Shown here: positions 1 through 12,600 of the stretch, piece after piece
How the letters are laid out: each line of letters opens with the position of its first letter
Position numbering within the stretch: the stretch's first letter is position 1
NCBI GenBank assembly: GCA_904066235.2
Contig: CAJFCV020000001.1
Coordinates: 14,751,291 to 14,815,290, forward strand
Direction of reading: 5' to 3'
Source: Bursaphelenchus xylophilus
Lineage: Eukaryota; Nematoda; Chromadorea; Rhabditida; Aphelenchoididae
DNA length: 64,000 nucleotides
Notes under the pieces: generated by a model
What the model was told of the DNA's origin: nothing
The model's input: the letters and a program-made list of their open reading frames with translations, nothing else
Database searches by the model: none
Made by a program: the position numbers and the translations under genes

Positions 1-1690
1 CCCGCCCACAAAGTTTTGTAATCCGAGAAGACGGCGTCGCCGCCGCCCTCGAAATATCGCTCAAAATTGGCGCCGAAAATGTCGAAGCCGTTCTCGCGGT
101 ACCATTTCAGGTAGTGTTGTTGCTCGCCCGACCTCTCCTTGTGCCGGAACGTCGACAAATACACGTTGTTTTTGTGGACCAGACCGCTGAAAATAAAAAA
201 AATAAAGTGCACTGTGCGAGAAAAAATTGAAGAATGCACAGTGCAGAATATTCACTAGTCGCACAGTGCAAAACTTTAATCAATAATTTGCACAGTGCGG
301 AAAACAAAGAAGGCAGAAAAAATAGACGCACAGTGCAAAAGATAAATCGATGAATTGCACTGTGCAAAATAAAGAAAAAAGAATGTTTGCACAGTGCGAA
401 CTCCAAGGCGACAATTTGCACAGTGCAAAACAAACGAATTGAAGAATGCACAGTTCGGAACGAAAGAAGACTAAACAATTAGGCGCACAGTGCAAATCTT
501 TAATCAATAATTTGCACTGTGCGGAACAAAAGAAGTCTGCAAAACAGGACGCACAGTGCAAAAGATAAATCGATGAATTGCACTGTGCAAAACAAATAAA
601 ACAGAATTTTTGCACAGTGCAAACTCCAAATCGACAATTTGCACCGTGCATGTGCACAGTGTGCAAAATATGAATCGATGATTTGCACTGTGCAAAACAA
701 AAGAATTGAAGAATGCACGGTGCGGAGCAAAAGAAGACAGAAAAATTTAGGCGCACAGAGCAATCCTCAATTCTTACTTCGGCACGGTGCAAAAAATAAG
801 TCGGCAATTTGCACTGTGCAAACTAAACGAATTGAAGAATGCACAGTGCGGAACGAAAGAAGACTAAAAAATCTGACGCACAGTGCAAAATTTTTAGTTT
901 GCACAGTGCAAAAGATAAATTGGCAATTCGCACGGTGCAAAAGGAAGAAGAAAAGAATTTTGCACGGTGCGAACTGTACACCGTCCAAACAAAACATTAA
1001 AAAAGAAAAAAAAATTTTTTGAGATCTTTTTACAAAAAATGTAGTCGTCGTTTTACCTATTACACACAAACACCATATCCGGGAGATTAGGGGCTGGATC
1101 CAACGTCAAAACCTAAAAACAATCAAAATTAGAGTCTCAAATGCTTCTAAAAACTCACTTGAACTCCTTGTTTTTCGATCGTTTCCTTCAGCGTATTCCA
1201 TTGCTTGAATGCCAGATCTTTGTCCACAATACCGCCCATCCATGGGTTTATACTGTACTGAATTTTTTTTTATTTTTAAAAATTTTCCAGTAAAAAAAAT
1301 TTCACATGCGTCTGCACAGTGCGTCGATTTTATTTTAAATTTTTTGCACCGTGCAAATCGCATCCTTTTCATTTTTCCGACCGCACAGTGCAAACGGAGA
1401 AAAAATTGAAAATGCACGGTGCAATCAAAAGAAAGCTGCGATTTGCACTGTGCGAAGCGACAAAAACCAAAAAGGACGATTGCACTGTGCAAAATAAACC
1501 CAAAGAAGATTGCACAGTGCAATTTGAACTTTCAGAAATTGCACTGTGCAAAAATTTTTTGATTGCACTGTGCGATAATGCCAAACCTGAGATGAATAAA
1601 AATTGGAAAAAAATCACTTACTTCCACTGTAAAGTACTTTGGTGGTACCATTAGGACTCTTTTCAGACAATCCGACACTGCTTTCGCCAT
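1..1690 (-). CDS. Dimethylarginine dimethylaminohydrolase-like (amidinotransferase fold), 5' part
   Basis: Four exons can be joined on the minus strand: 1622-1690, 1159-1257, 1057-1112 and 1-186, the last running off the window. All junctions are GT..AG and stay in phase. The start is the ATG at 1690 (MAKAVSDCLKRVLMVPPKYF). Readable motifs in order are INPWM (after residue 23), LDPAPNLPDMVF, GLVHKNN, then RHKERSGEQQHYLKW and the FEGGGDA block. This series is typical of the DDAH/CtlX branch of the guanidino-modifying family, which hydrolyses methylated arginines or related guanidines in the cytosol. The catalytic His and Cys would lie beyond the window edge, so activity cannot be judged. Introns 1 and 3 are packed with GCACNGTGC palindromes. 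Family assignment is strong; the exact substrate is not shown. Confidence 0.85.
208..970. repeat. GCACNGTGC palindrome array in intron 3 of the DDAH-like gene
   Basis: About 25-30 copies of the 9-11 bp palindrome, mostly TGCACTGTGCA, TGCACAGTGCA and the GCACGGTGC variant, are spaced roughly every 20-35 bases in A-rich spacer. Some spacers recur (for example AAAAGATAAATCGATGAATT at two sites), so blocks have been duplicated locally. The array fills the intron to within a few tens of bases of the exons. Confidence 0.9.
1313..1573. repeat. GCACNGTGC palindrome array in intron 1 of the DDAH-like gene
   Basis: Roughly ten palindrome copies lie between exon 2 and exon 1. The exons themselves carry none. 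Confidence 0.88.
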
Positions 1691-1774
1691 TATATTAACC
1701 TAGAGGTACCTCAAAAACCCACCTCTCGAAACCAAGTGGAGAAGAATTTTTGGTCGGGGAAGGTCAATGTTTTC

Positions 1775-1788
1775 AATCAAGTCTCCCC
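1775..1788 (+). promoter_or_regulatory. TCAAGTCTCCCC promoter-like motif
   Basis: The sequence AATCAAGTCTCCCC lies 85 bases upstream of the DDAH-like start codon. It resembles the GTCAAGTCTTCCC motif found upstream of other genes here (14.2, 14.7, 33.5 and 47.0 kb). A regulatory role is inferred from position only. Confidence 0.4.
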
Positions 1789-1934
1789 TTTCGCTATGAT
1801 TTTTACAACTTTTGGGGTAATAAATCAAACACGAGGTAGAGAATGATGATTTCATCTAACGCTTATAGCGATGTAATGCCGTTTCGTTATATCAAACGAG
1901 TTGTGTTATGTTGATTCAACGATTTTTACGGCAC

Positions 1935-2330
1935 CAATCAGCTAAAAATGCCAGGCTTTGTCAATTAAGGGTTTTTGGCATTCATAAATTCAAATTTTCG
2001 CCATTTTTGGCATTCCGTTACAAGTGGTGAAAACGTTGTAAAAACTATTTTAAATATTTTTATAACGGTTTTAGAGGCCACAACAATCCAATTTTAGCTA
2101 TCTGCCGTCATTTTGCTCATTAAAATTCAAAAACTTAAATTTCCCGCCATTTTTGGCATTCTGTTGCAAGTGGCTATAACGGTGTAAAAACGCTAAAAAT
2201 AATTTTCTAACGCTTCCCGAGACCACAGAAATCCAATTTCAACGGTATTTTTGTTCATAAAAGTGCAAAAAGTTTGAATTTGCCGCCATTTTTGGCATTC
2301 TGTCTCAAGTCTCCAAACAGCTTCAGAGCT
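1935..2330. repeat. Diverged ~139-bp tandem units with a CCGCCATTTTTGGCATTCTG core
   Basis: The core CGCCATTTTTGGCATTC appears near 2005, 2145 and 2283, with similar flanks (CAAGTGG..ACG.TGTAAAAAC, then a GAGACCACA-like stretch). Single or paired copies occur near 7755, 42240, 42376 and 45427. The core includes the palindrome-like GCCAAAAATGGC. This is a dispersed and locally tandem family of unknown type. Confidence 0.65.
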
Positions 2331-3212
2331 GCTAAAATCTCAGAATTGACCTCTAAATTGAATCCAGAAGGCTCCATAAGAACGCTGATTGCATTTTCGG
2401 ACACTTTATTATATTAGCCATGACAATGTTTTACTTCCCACCTGCAAATTCTCCTCCAATTAGCGGGCCCGTTTCGAGTCGGTATAAATAAACGGCTAAT
2501 TAGATTGCGAACTGTGCTGTGAATTTAATTTTGAGGAGTTTGAGTGCAAGAACGAGTGAATATCTTCAGTTGTTGGCCCGGGAAATTTGCATTTCTTTGT
2601 GGAATTTTCATTGGCATTCAAGTCATTGATGGACGCAAATTTTTTTTGGGAAAACGGTCTTTTATTGACAGAGGTGAAGTGTAAGAGGGGATTTACAGAA
2701 AAATTTTGTCAAATTTGGAATTTTCAAAATTTTGAATATTAAAATTTTATGAAATTTTTTTTTTGAATTTGCAAAAATTTTTTAAATTTTCAGAAAGAGT
2801 ATAGAATTTGGGTTCATCTCTGAAAATTTTGGATCAAAATTTGCAAAAATGACTGAAATATCGGAGATTTTTATTTAAAAAATCTCGTATTTCCAATCGA
2901 TTCAAAATTTTTCAAATTAAAATTTTAGGTTATTTAAAAGATTCCCTATAAATTTCACACCAAATAATGCAGAAATAACCGAAATAAAAGCGATTTAATT
3001 CCAAAAAATCTTATTTTTTGAACTCTGGAAAATTTTTTATCCTACAAAAAAAATTAATTAATTTCATTATAAAATTTTACCCTACGTCCAGAAATTTTGG
3101 TTGTAATAATTGGTTTCCATGGAAATAAATGGAGTCTGCCCGGAGGGGAATTTGGAAAAATTGGGCCGTTTCTGGATTTTCGGAGAGATTTTTCAAATCA
3201 AAATTATTTGTA
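2331..3212. other. AT-rich intergenic DNA with one TATAAATA site
   Basis: No exon-like frame with splice sites was found on either strand. A TATAAATA string lies at 2483-2490 after a GC-rich stretch and could be a promoter element, but no gene follows it. From 2700 on, the sequence is A/T-rich and low in complexity. Confidence 0.5.
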
Positions 3213-4160
3213 TTGCACTGTGCGAGGAACTCTAATTTTATTTTTTTTACTGCACTGTGCAAAAATATAATAAAAAACATTGCACAGTGCAGTCTCAAAT
3301 TTTCGGAAAATTTTTTGCACCGTGCATTCAAAAATTAGGTTTTTTCTTTGCACTGTGCGACATAAAAAATAATGTTTTGCACTGTGCAGTCCCAACTACG
3401 ACGTTTCAAAAGTGTTTTTCTCGCAAGCTTTCCGCACTGTGCAGTTGACCTTTTGCACCGTGCAATTGGGAAATCGCCGCGGCGCAAGGTTTTTCAACTT
3501 GTGTCGCGCGAGCTTTGCTCTCGCGACAGACATTGCACAGTGCAAAAAAGTGGAAAAGTGCACTGTGCAATCTCAATCCTTTCCATTTTTTTTGCGATGA
3601 TCGCACGGTGCAATTGATTTCTCCATCGCACGGTGCAATCAAAAATGTTCTGATTGCACCGTGCATTCACAAATTGGGTTTGCACTGTGCGGCAAAACCT
3701 TTGCACTGTGCAATCTCAAATTTTCCAACATTTTTCTTGCACCGTGCGATGAGATTTCCAATCGCACCGTGCATTCAAAGATTTGGTTTTCTTTGCACTG
3801 TGCAGTCTCTAGTTTACGATTTTTTTTTGCGATGAATAACCAATCGCACCGTGCGATTCATTTCTTCATCGCACAGTGCAATCAAAAATGTTCTCGCACT
3901 GTGCGATTAAAAAAATTTTTGCACTGTGCAATTTAAAAAATTTTTGCACTGTGCAAATAAAAAAATTTTTGCACTGTGCAATTTAAAAAAATTTTCGCAC
4001 TGTGCAATTTAAAAAATTTTTGCACTGTGCGATTAAAAAAATTTTTGCGCTGTGCAAATAAAAAAATTTTCGCACTGTGCAATTTAAAAAATTTTTGCAC
4101 TGTGCAATTTCAAAATTTTTTCGCACGGTGCGATTTTGAAATTTTTTTTTTGCACTGTGC
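3213..4160. repeat. GCACNGTGC palindrome array
   Basis: About 35 palindromes. The right part (3895-4165) becomes almost a simple tandem array: TTTTTGCACTGTGCAATTTAAAAAA-like units of about 31 bases repeat with alternating ends. This is the most regular stretch of the repeat in the window. Confidence 0.9.
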
Positions 4161-4641
4161 GATTTTGAAATTCGTTCATTAGAGCCCGCCGGCCATATTT
4201 TTTATTTTTCGCGTTCTTTCGATTGCGCAACGCACCGCGAATTTGATTCTCTCCTCCGATCCCCTCCTTTATACCAAGAAGGGGGACCTCTGACCCGAGG
4301 CGCTCCCTCCGCAAATATCTCCCTCCGTTTTGCACTTTCCACGTGTGTTTTCAGATCGGACCGAGAATTCGCTTTGATTTTCAAAAGGAAATCGATTAAT
4401 TTTTGCGCTCAAAACGAGATTTTTTGCTAAAATCGTAAGCGTCCAAACTTTTCGGGTTAATGGCAGTTCGGGGCATTATAAAATCGATCGATACGAGGGG
4501 TAGGGCAGGTAAATAGTCAAAAAAAAGTTGTAGGAAGTGTCTACGAGGCCTGGCAAGGCCGTAGGATGATTGGCGGAGGCTCGGCGAAGGCTTGGCGGAG
4601 CTTGGCGAAGACTTGAAATATGTCTATTTCTTCTAATTTTA

Positions 4642-5085
4642 CAAGAGAAGTACCCCAAGTGCGACGCTCAGATTTTGATAAAACTTGGCACAAATTTAGA
4701 ATATTTTTTTTCTAAAAAATCTGCGAGAATCCTAGCTCGCGCTTTACAGGAACAACCGAGATTTTTAGATCGAAAGTCGGCGAAAATTTACAATTTTTTG
4801 CCAAATTTCGGCACGAAAAGTTTCATACCTATTTATACCGTAAAGGATAATGTTTCTACAAAAAATCAAATTTTTCCGCACGAAACTAGCGAAGTTATGG
4901 CCAAAAAGTGTTTTTTCTCTCTGACCGCTCTCCACGTTTAGCGTGCTCTCTCGGCGGCAGATATCGTTCAATATCTCGGCGGCGCCCGCAAAGCGCGAGC
5001 TAAAACTTTCAGGAATTGATATTTAGTCCATACCCGACGTGTGTGCAAAATTTAAAGAAAATCTGAGTACTGAGTACTTCCCCTG
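4642..5085. mobile_element. MITE copy A, TTA target duplication
   Basis: The 444-bp insertion has terminal repeats CAAGAGAAGTACCCC / CAGGGGAAGTACTC (inverted) and a direct TTA at 4639-4641 and 5086-5088. The paralogous outer element at 44.7 kb shows the uninterrupted sequence TTCTAATTTTAGCTATT. This supports a precise insertion. Confidence 0.78.
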
Positions 5086-5285
5086 TTAGCTATTTCTAAC
5101 GTTAGTTTTCTTTACCCCGTTCTCTTTAGGTATTGTGACATAAAAAAAAACCGAAATTTGTGGGGAAAAAACGAAGATCCGTAACTTTTATCCAGATATT
5201 ATTGATGAGAGTACATGTAAAATACCTCAAAATCGGTGATAGGCTACTCTAGGACCCTCTCAATCTTATTATTTCTACTGAAAAA

Positions 5286-5736
5286 CAAGGGAAGTACCCC
5301 AAGTGCGATGGTCAGATTTTCTTTAAATTTTGCACACACGTCGGGTATGGACTAAACATCAATTCCTGAAAGTTTTAGCTCGCACTTGGCAAGCGTCGCT
5401 GAGATATTGAATGATCTTTTCCGCCGAGAGAGCACGGTAAACGTGGAGAGCGGTCAGAAAGAAAAACACTTTTTTGCCATAACTTTGCTAGTTTCGTGCG
5501 GAAAAAATTGATTTTTTGTGGAGACATTACCCTTTACGGTAGAAATAGGCATGAAACTTTTCGTGTTGAAATTCGGCAAAAAGTCTTAAATTTTGGCCGA
5601 CTTTCGATCTAAAAATCTCGGTTGTTTCTGCAAAGCGCGAGTGAGAATTCTCGCATATATTTTAGAAAAAAATACTCTAAATCTGTGCCAAGTTTCATCA
5701 AAATCTGAGCGTCGCACATGGAGTAATTTTTTATTG
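5286..5736. mobile_element. MITE copy B, inverted relative to copy A
   Basis: It starts CAAGGGAAGTACCCCAAGTG and ends with the inverse of CAATAAAAAATTACTCCA. Its interior matches copy A in reverse complement, including a diagnostic GTGCGGAAAAA..GATTTTTTGT block. Flanking duplications are unclear. Confidence 0.65.
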
Positions 5737-5740
5737 TAAG

Positions 5741-6074
5741 CCGTCGCTGAAAAACTCGTAGCGCCGGATCGTTATCGAAATGAAATTTTTGGCCAATCTC
5801 CGACCTGCCCTTTTACTTCGGCTAGAGACAAAAGTCCAGTGTGGTCTTCTCATCCCATAGAGAATCCGCGAGAAGGGATTTTCGGCATATTAAACCGGAT
5901 ATTCACCCTTCTCTCTAAGCTGTAATCTTCAGACGTAGCAATCTGATGAGAAAGTCCCCTCTCCAAAGCTCCTTATCGATTCCTCGCATGGCCCACGAGG
6001 GTGTTTTCGGTCGACCTCGGCGGAATTAGAGGGTTTGGGGATGAAAACAATGAGTTTTTTATACATATTACAGT
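5741..6074. other. Unassigned spacer
   Basis: No convincing exon, repeat or RNA gene was seen between the composite element and the satellite. Confidence 0.4.
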
Positions 6075-7298
6075 ATCCATGACAAATTTTTGATCAATTT
6101 TGACCAGTCTTTTGGCTGAATTGGTAATTTTTGATGTGGATTATACATTTTAAGATCAAATACAGCTTGAAAATTTGTTTTGGGATCCATTTCTAGCTAC
6201 TTTTTATATTATCCATGACAAACTTTTGATAAATTTTGACCTGTCTTTTGGCTGAATTGGTAATTTTTGATGTGGATTATACATTTTAAAATCAAATACA
6301 GCATGAAAATTTGTTTTGGGATCCATTTCCAGCTACTTTTTATATTATCCATGACAAATTTTTGATCAATTTTGACCAGTCTTTAGGCTGAATTGGTAAT
6401 TTTTGATGTGGATTATACATTTTAAGCTCATATACAGTATAAAAATTTGTTTTGGGATCCATTTCTAGCTACTTTTTATATTATCCATGGCTAATTTTTG
6501 ATCAATTTTGACCAATTTTTAGGCTGAATTGGTAATTTTAACTGTGAATTATATGTTTTAACCTCAAATACAGCATGAAAATTTGTTTTGCGATCCATTT
6601 CAAGCTACTTTTTATATTATCCATGACTAATTTTTGATCATTTTTGATCAATCTTTAGGCTAAATTGGTAATTTTTGATGTGGATTATGCATTTTAAGCT
6701 CAAATACAGCATGAAAATTTGTTTTGGGATCCATTTCTAGCTACTTTTTATATTATCCATGACAAACTTTTGATAAATTTTGACCTGTCTTTTGGCTGAA
6801 TTGGTAATTTTTGATGTGGATTATACATTTTAAAATCAAATACAGCATGAAAATTTGTTTTGGGATCCATTTCTAGCTACTTTTTATATTATCCATGACA
6901 AATTTTTGATCAATTTTGACCAGTCTTTAGGCTGAATTGGTAATTTTTGATGTGGATTATACATTTTAAGCTCATATACAGTATAAAAATTTGTTTTGGG
7001 ATCCATTTCCAGCTACTTTTTATATTATCCATGGCTAATTTTTGATCAATTTTGACCAATTTTTAGGCTGAATTGGTAATTTTAACTGTGAATTATATGT
7101 TTTAAGCTCAAATACAGCATGAAAATTTGTTTTGCGATCCATTTCAAGCTACTTTTTATATTATCCATGACTAATTTTTGATCATTTTTGATCAATCTTT
7201 AGGCTAAATTGGTAATTTTTGATGTGGATTATGCATTTTAAGCTCAAATACAGCATGAAAATTTGTTTTGAGGTCCATTTCTAGCTACTTTTTATATT
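6075..7298. repeat. 136-bp satellite, nine monomers, with 4-mer (544-bp) higher-order repeat
   Basis: The string ATCCATG recurs at 6075, 6211, 6347, 6483, 6619, 6755, 6891, 7027, 7163 and finally 7299, exactly 136 bases apart. Adjacent monomers differ, but monomers 2-5 match 6-9 almost base for base (for example ACAAACTTTTGATAAATTTT only at 6218 and 6762). The array therefore grew by duplicating a block of four. Each unit carries TTATATTATCCATGA, the same string found alone in many introns. Confidence 0.95.
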
Positions 7299-9619
7299 AT
7301 CCATGACGAAATTTTTCAATTTTTTGCAAATTTCAGAATTTTTTTTTGGTAATTCTGGTGTTTCTAGATTACAAATTCATTTTACGTTCTAGAAACAACC
7401 TCTGCTTTGTTTTTCACTCACTACTTTTTACTTTATAACTGCGTTTTCAAAGATCTCCACCGAATGGAATGTCATTCCCAAATTTGTTCCCGAAAATTAA
7501 TTCCGCACCCGTCTTGGGCAGCGAAATATGGCCGAGGGAAATTGGACCCAAATTTGCTATGCGAAAGGTCATTCGACACCGGCCCATTCGTAATAACCAT
7601 GACTTTATTTTATGTCCTTTCTCGGGGTTTTATTGGAAAATTTGCATAATTTCCCGGAAGCTGTGTGGAAGAAATGGACGTTCCGTTGTCTACGCGCTTT
7701 ATTCAACCGTATTTTAGCGAGAATTAGAGTGAAAAATTCCAAAAATTCAAATTTCCCGCCAATTTTGGCATTGTGTTTTAGGTGTCTGGGGAGCTGAGAA
7801 ACCACTCAAAAACTATTACTAAGGTCTTTAAAGGCTCAAAAAAGCCTTTATCAAAGGGAAAATACATCCTTTCTCCCTATATCTCCATATTATCCATAAC
7901 AAATTTGTGTTTTCAAGCAAAAAAAATCCCTTTATTTTGTCGAATGCCCTTCGAATCGCTGTAATATCGCGGACTCCTCGGGCTCGATCACTTTCTCCGC
8001 TTCCTTCGTCTTTTCGCTTCTAATGAACCCGTGATTTTCATACGCACTCATCAACGCCGCACAATGAGTAGGTTTTTGCGATTAAAAACGCCGCTAGAAA
8101 CATCTGTTGCAACCTCGATCATTCATTTTGCGCTATTCAGCTTTGATTTTCCCTCAATTTTCCGTTATTTTAAGGTTTTTATTAATTTCACAAAAATTAA
8201 CGTCATGATGACGGATATTTTGGAAAACGCCCTTAGGGGTGAAATTTAGATTGATAAAAAAATATATCATATTTGATTATCATTTCTAACACCCATGCAA
8301 AATTTCAAGCCGGTAGCTCTATTTTGACGTCCGTCATTATGACCGTCATCCTGACGGATTTTCTGGATATCGCCAACTTTTTTCTTTTTTTCGTTGTAAA
8401 GTCGAAAGTCTGTCGCAGAAAGGTGTAAACTCCCGGTATAGGCCTTTTCTTGCGATAAATCACTCCTTATCAACCCGCTAGCTGTCTTCGGCATCAATTA
8501 AGCGATCAAATTCAACGAAACTTATCTGATTTCCCCTCGAAGAAACGAAAAGTTCGCTTTTTTCACGTTAGCAGCCGGCTTTTCCCCCCACTTCTAGACA
8601 TAGTTTTGCGATCGATTAATTGACTCTCCTTCACGGGACCACAAGTTACTTTCCGACCGTGTTTTGAGCTTGTTTTGGGGGGAGTTCAGGTTTGGTTCTT
8701 CATGGTGAAGATAAATTTTTGGAGATTTTTACATTTTTATCGAAAATCTTTTTTCGATTACACTCTATGACGTATTTAGAGAATATTGAGAGGGTTATAA
8801 AAGGGTTTGGAGGGATTTGGGGGGAGTTTTTTTATTATCTTATCCATGGCAATTTTGATCGATTTTCGATAATTTTTTCTTATTTTTTGCGATATTTTGT
8901 TTTAAATAGTATTTCGATGAAAGATTCTTGCTCTCCAAAAAATTTCAAGCAAAACGGACGGGTATTTTTTTAGATTCTGGCTATATTATCCATGAGGTCT
9001 TTGATGAATTTTTTTTTGCATTTTTTGGCCAAAATCTCTGTTGTTTGTCTGTTTCTGTTCATAACGCACTTGAACTTTATAAACTTCCTCCTGGTTTTTT
9101 GTCTTTCGACTAATTCCTCGACATTATCCATACGGATTTGTTGTCGAAATTCCCGTCCCGATTTCCAAATTAATTCCGCTGAAAACCGGAGTGCGAATGG
9201 TTTGAGGACAATAAAGTGGAATGCTAAATTAACTACGGCTCTCGTCGGGTGCTTATACGCGGCGAGAAATGAAATTCTTGGGACGTTCCGTGGGCTCTTC
9301 TTTTCAGATTTTCCCCCGGCCCTTTTTTTGATGGGGAATTGTGTGTTTGCATAGGAATGGGGGTTGTGACTCGGATTGTCGGACCTATTGGTTTTCTTTC
9401 GTTGTAAATTTTGAGTGTTTTTCCCGGAATTTTGAGGCTTTCTTCAATTTTTTTACTTTTGATGCCATGAATAATATAATTTGCATTTTTTTACCTGTTT
9501 TCGCGAAATTTTGTTTGATTTTTAAGTTAGTATAGTTAGAAGAGGTCATGAATTTTCTATTTTAAGGGCTTCCCCATCAAATCCGTTGAAAGTGTGGCTA
9601 CAATTTCCCGGTCTTTCCG
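7299..9619. other. Intergenic region upstream of aha-1
   Basis: Apart from one possible short minus-strand frame (7932-8051), no gene is supported. Single TTATCCATG-type motifs occur near 7888, 8838, 8983 and 9121. The region probably holds the aha-1 promoter and 5' UTR, but no TATA box or clear initiator could be assigned. Confidence 0.4.
7932..8051 (-). CDS. Possible 39-residue reading frame or 3' exon
   Basis: An uninterrupted minus-strand frame reads MSAYENHGFIRSEKTKEAEK and continues rich in Glu and Lys to a TAA at 7932. The composition is protein-like and differs from the AT-rich surroundings. The open frame extends slightly upstream of the ATG, so it may instead be the last exon of a gene whose other exons I could not find. 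No family is recognised. Confidence 0.28.
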   Translation of the reverse strand: MSAYENHGFIRSEKTKEAEKVIEPEESAILQRFEGHSTK

Positions 9620-12600
9620 ATGAACGACTACCTTTATGATGGTGGCGGTTTGCCCGCTCAAATGATGCCCCAGGGAAACCAGGGATCCCTCAGTGATATG
9701 CCCGGATCTTCGTTACAGCAAATCCCTCAATCCTCGCATCAAATGCAAGGCCAGGGAGGGTCTGGGAACAACCAGAAGGAAAGGTTCGCGCGAGAAAACC
9801 ACAGTGAAATTGAGAGGCGAAGGAGGAACAAAATGACACACTACATCAACGAATTGGCTGAGATGGTCCCTCAATGTGCTGCTTTGGGTGAGATTTCCTT
9901 TTTTTCTATTGTTTTCAAATTTTTAGGCAACAACTTTGGTCATGGATAATATAGGCCGTAGCTGGGTGAAGGATGCCCTTAGTGGAGTGGAATTTTTTGG
10001 TGATGTTTTAGAGGGACTGAGGAACGTTTTAAAAAGTTTTTAGACGTTATTCCTGCCTTGTTCTTTTTTCGGTATCTAAAATAAGGTCTGATAAGTTTTG
10101 GATCTGACAAGAAATTGGTTAGGGATAGCGGCCTGATATTTTTTATGTCTATGCTCTGTGGTACTGACCTGCTAATCGAGTACAAATTAGCCCGATACTG
10201 ACTGTTTCCACCGTTATATTACACATTTCCATCAATACAGCTTCAGGTCGGAAACCGGACAAACTCACCATCCTCCGAATGGCCGTCACACACATGAAGC
10301 AGATCCGTGAAATATCGACACCCACTGATCCGGCCTTGGCCAACGTCAACAGCTACAAACCCACTTTTCTCACCGACCAAGAGCTAAAACACATGATCCT
10401 CGAAGCGGCGAATGGATTTTTGTTCGTGGCCGCCTGCGACAGTGGCCGCGTCCTCTACGTGGCCGATAGCATCTTACCCGTGCTGAATCTTCGCCAGGAA
10501 GAGTGGCTGGGCCATTCCATTTACGATCTTGTGCATCCGGACGACATGGATAAGGTCCGGGATCAGCTCTGCGCCTCCGAAGCCAACCTCAACCGCACTT
10601 TGGACTTGAAATCAGGCTCGGCGAAGAAGGAGCAGCGCGTTGGCCCACCAATTCATATGGGATGCCGGAGGGGATTCATCTGCAGAATGAGATTGGGTAA
10701 GGAGATTTTTTGTTTTTTTTTTGAAATTTAGGTAGAAAATGAAGAGGAAATGATGTTTGATAGTTAGAAGAGGCCTTACTGGATCTCGGAAAATTGATTT
10801 GGAATTTTTTCCACTTGATTTTTTGGTACAGTGACGGACCTGATCTAGTGGCAAAAAACGTACCGTTTTGTATCCAGGAAGTATCAAAAATGTGGCAAAA
10901 CGCTTCCCTTTACAAGAGAAAAAACTTGGTTTTGAAGAGCGCGCCCTTTTCCTCACAAAAAGAGCGGCTTTTGAAATCGGATTTTTTTCTTTTTTCACTT
11001 GGAGAGGGAAGCATTTTGCCACATTTTTGATGCTTCCCGGATGCAAAATGGTACGTTTTTTGTCACTGGATCAGGTCCCCCACTGTATTTTTGAGGCTTT
11101 CGAAGTTTTGAAAATCAAAATTAATCCTCAAAATTAAGGAAAATTTTTGCAGGAAACATTGAGCCCTTGCACAGGCTACGAAACCGCCGCCCTCTCTTCA
11201 CCCACAACGGCCAAACCTACGTTGTGATGCACTGTACCGGCTACGTGAAACAAACCCCACCGCAAGGCGTGGAACAAACGAACGCCAGCTGTTTAGTGGG
11301 TGTCGCCCGTCTCCAAGTCGCCTCCATGCCCACCGTGAAGCCCGACGGAATCGATGGGGAACAGTTTTGCATGCGCTGGAATGAAGAGGGAAAGATCACT
11401 TTCGTCGACCAACGAGTCTACCATATCCTCGATGTGCGCGCGGACGAGCTGAACGGACGCTATTGCTGGCAAGGCATCCATCCAGCAGACGAACAGACAG
11501 TCAGAGATGCATTTACACAACTCATGCAGAACAACCAGCCCTTCCAATTGACCTATCGCTTCGCCCGACCGAACGGCGTTTACAGCCAGTGCACGGTGGA
11601 CGCGTTCAAGTTCCTAAACCCCTATTCGGAACAGTTTGAGTATGTAGTAGCAACAGCCAGACTAATAGACCCTGCGGCCGAGGAGATTGCAGCAAATCAA
11701 CAACTCCCCGACCTGATTATACATCAGAATAATCCGATTCAGCCAGCGGGATTTGAAGGCACTCAGTGGAATCAAAATCAATCGGTAAGGGGTTTAAAAG
11801 GCTTGAAATTTGATTTTGGGAAGTTAGAGGGTCAATGATTGCGATTGAAGGGAGTTATGGGCAAATTTGGATATTATTAGGTTGGCAACTAAGTTATTGA
11901 AATTTTTTTTGCATTATTCCACAGACCTTCTTAAGTCAGTATGGCTAGTATCACACTATCCCACCTGTAGTAGGGTTAGAGTACTATCAAACCCAGAGGC
12001 ATCGAACTCGCAGCTCGCGTGTAGGTGTATTACCTTGAATTGAGGGTATTATAGTTGTTGACTGTCCAGCCTTTAAAGGTTGTGGCAAAAACAAAAGCAG
12101 TCAAAAATTTCAATAACTTAGTTGCCAACCTAATATTTTAGGTAATAGTGGTCAAGAATAATGTAAAAAGTGATGGGATTGCGATTTTATTGGTGAATTA
12201 AGAGGTTGTAGAGTATGAAAAGATAATTTTTGATTTAATTTGGCAGTGGTTTGAAGTATAAAAATCAAAATTTTTGGTCAGAAGGTCATGAATAATATAG
12301 GGGATATCTTGAAGGTAAATGAGTGGAGTGGAGAAGTTATGGTGGTTTTAGGACGATAAAGGCTCAATAAGACTAGTGGAATGCGAGTTAGAAGTATCTT
12401 CGCCTTTAGGAGGAGCTAAAATTATATTGTAGTAGACACTAAAATCATGTATAATATAGGGGAAATTGAAGTCTTCCACACCTTGGATGGCTATAATATT
12501 GTAGAGAAAGCCCTGAAAAGACGATTTGGATTTTAATTTCGAATGATTTCAGCCCGGCGAACCGATGCCCGCCGCCTCGATGAGCAACTACCAACCCCAA

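Larger units (their letters stand above)
4455..5740. mobile_element. Composite inverted element with two ~445-bp MITE copies in opposite orientation
   Basis: An outer element starting near 4455 (TTCGGGTT, then GGGTAGGGCAGGT) carries two related insertions. Copy A (4642-5085) begins CAAGAGAAGTACCCC and ends GAGTACTTCCCCTG, flanked by TTA on both sides. Copy B (5286-5736) is largely the reverse complement of copy A. A shorter outer-element copy near 44.5-44.9 kb lacks copy A and reads straight through one TTA, so it is an empty site. No protein-coding capacity is visible. Confidence 0.75.

Noticed and set aside
2483..2490. TATA box for an undetected gene
   Set aside because: No reading frame or splice signal follows within 700 bases; kept only as a note.
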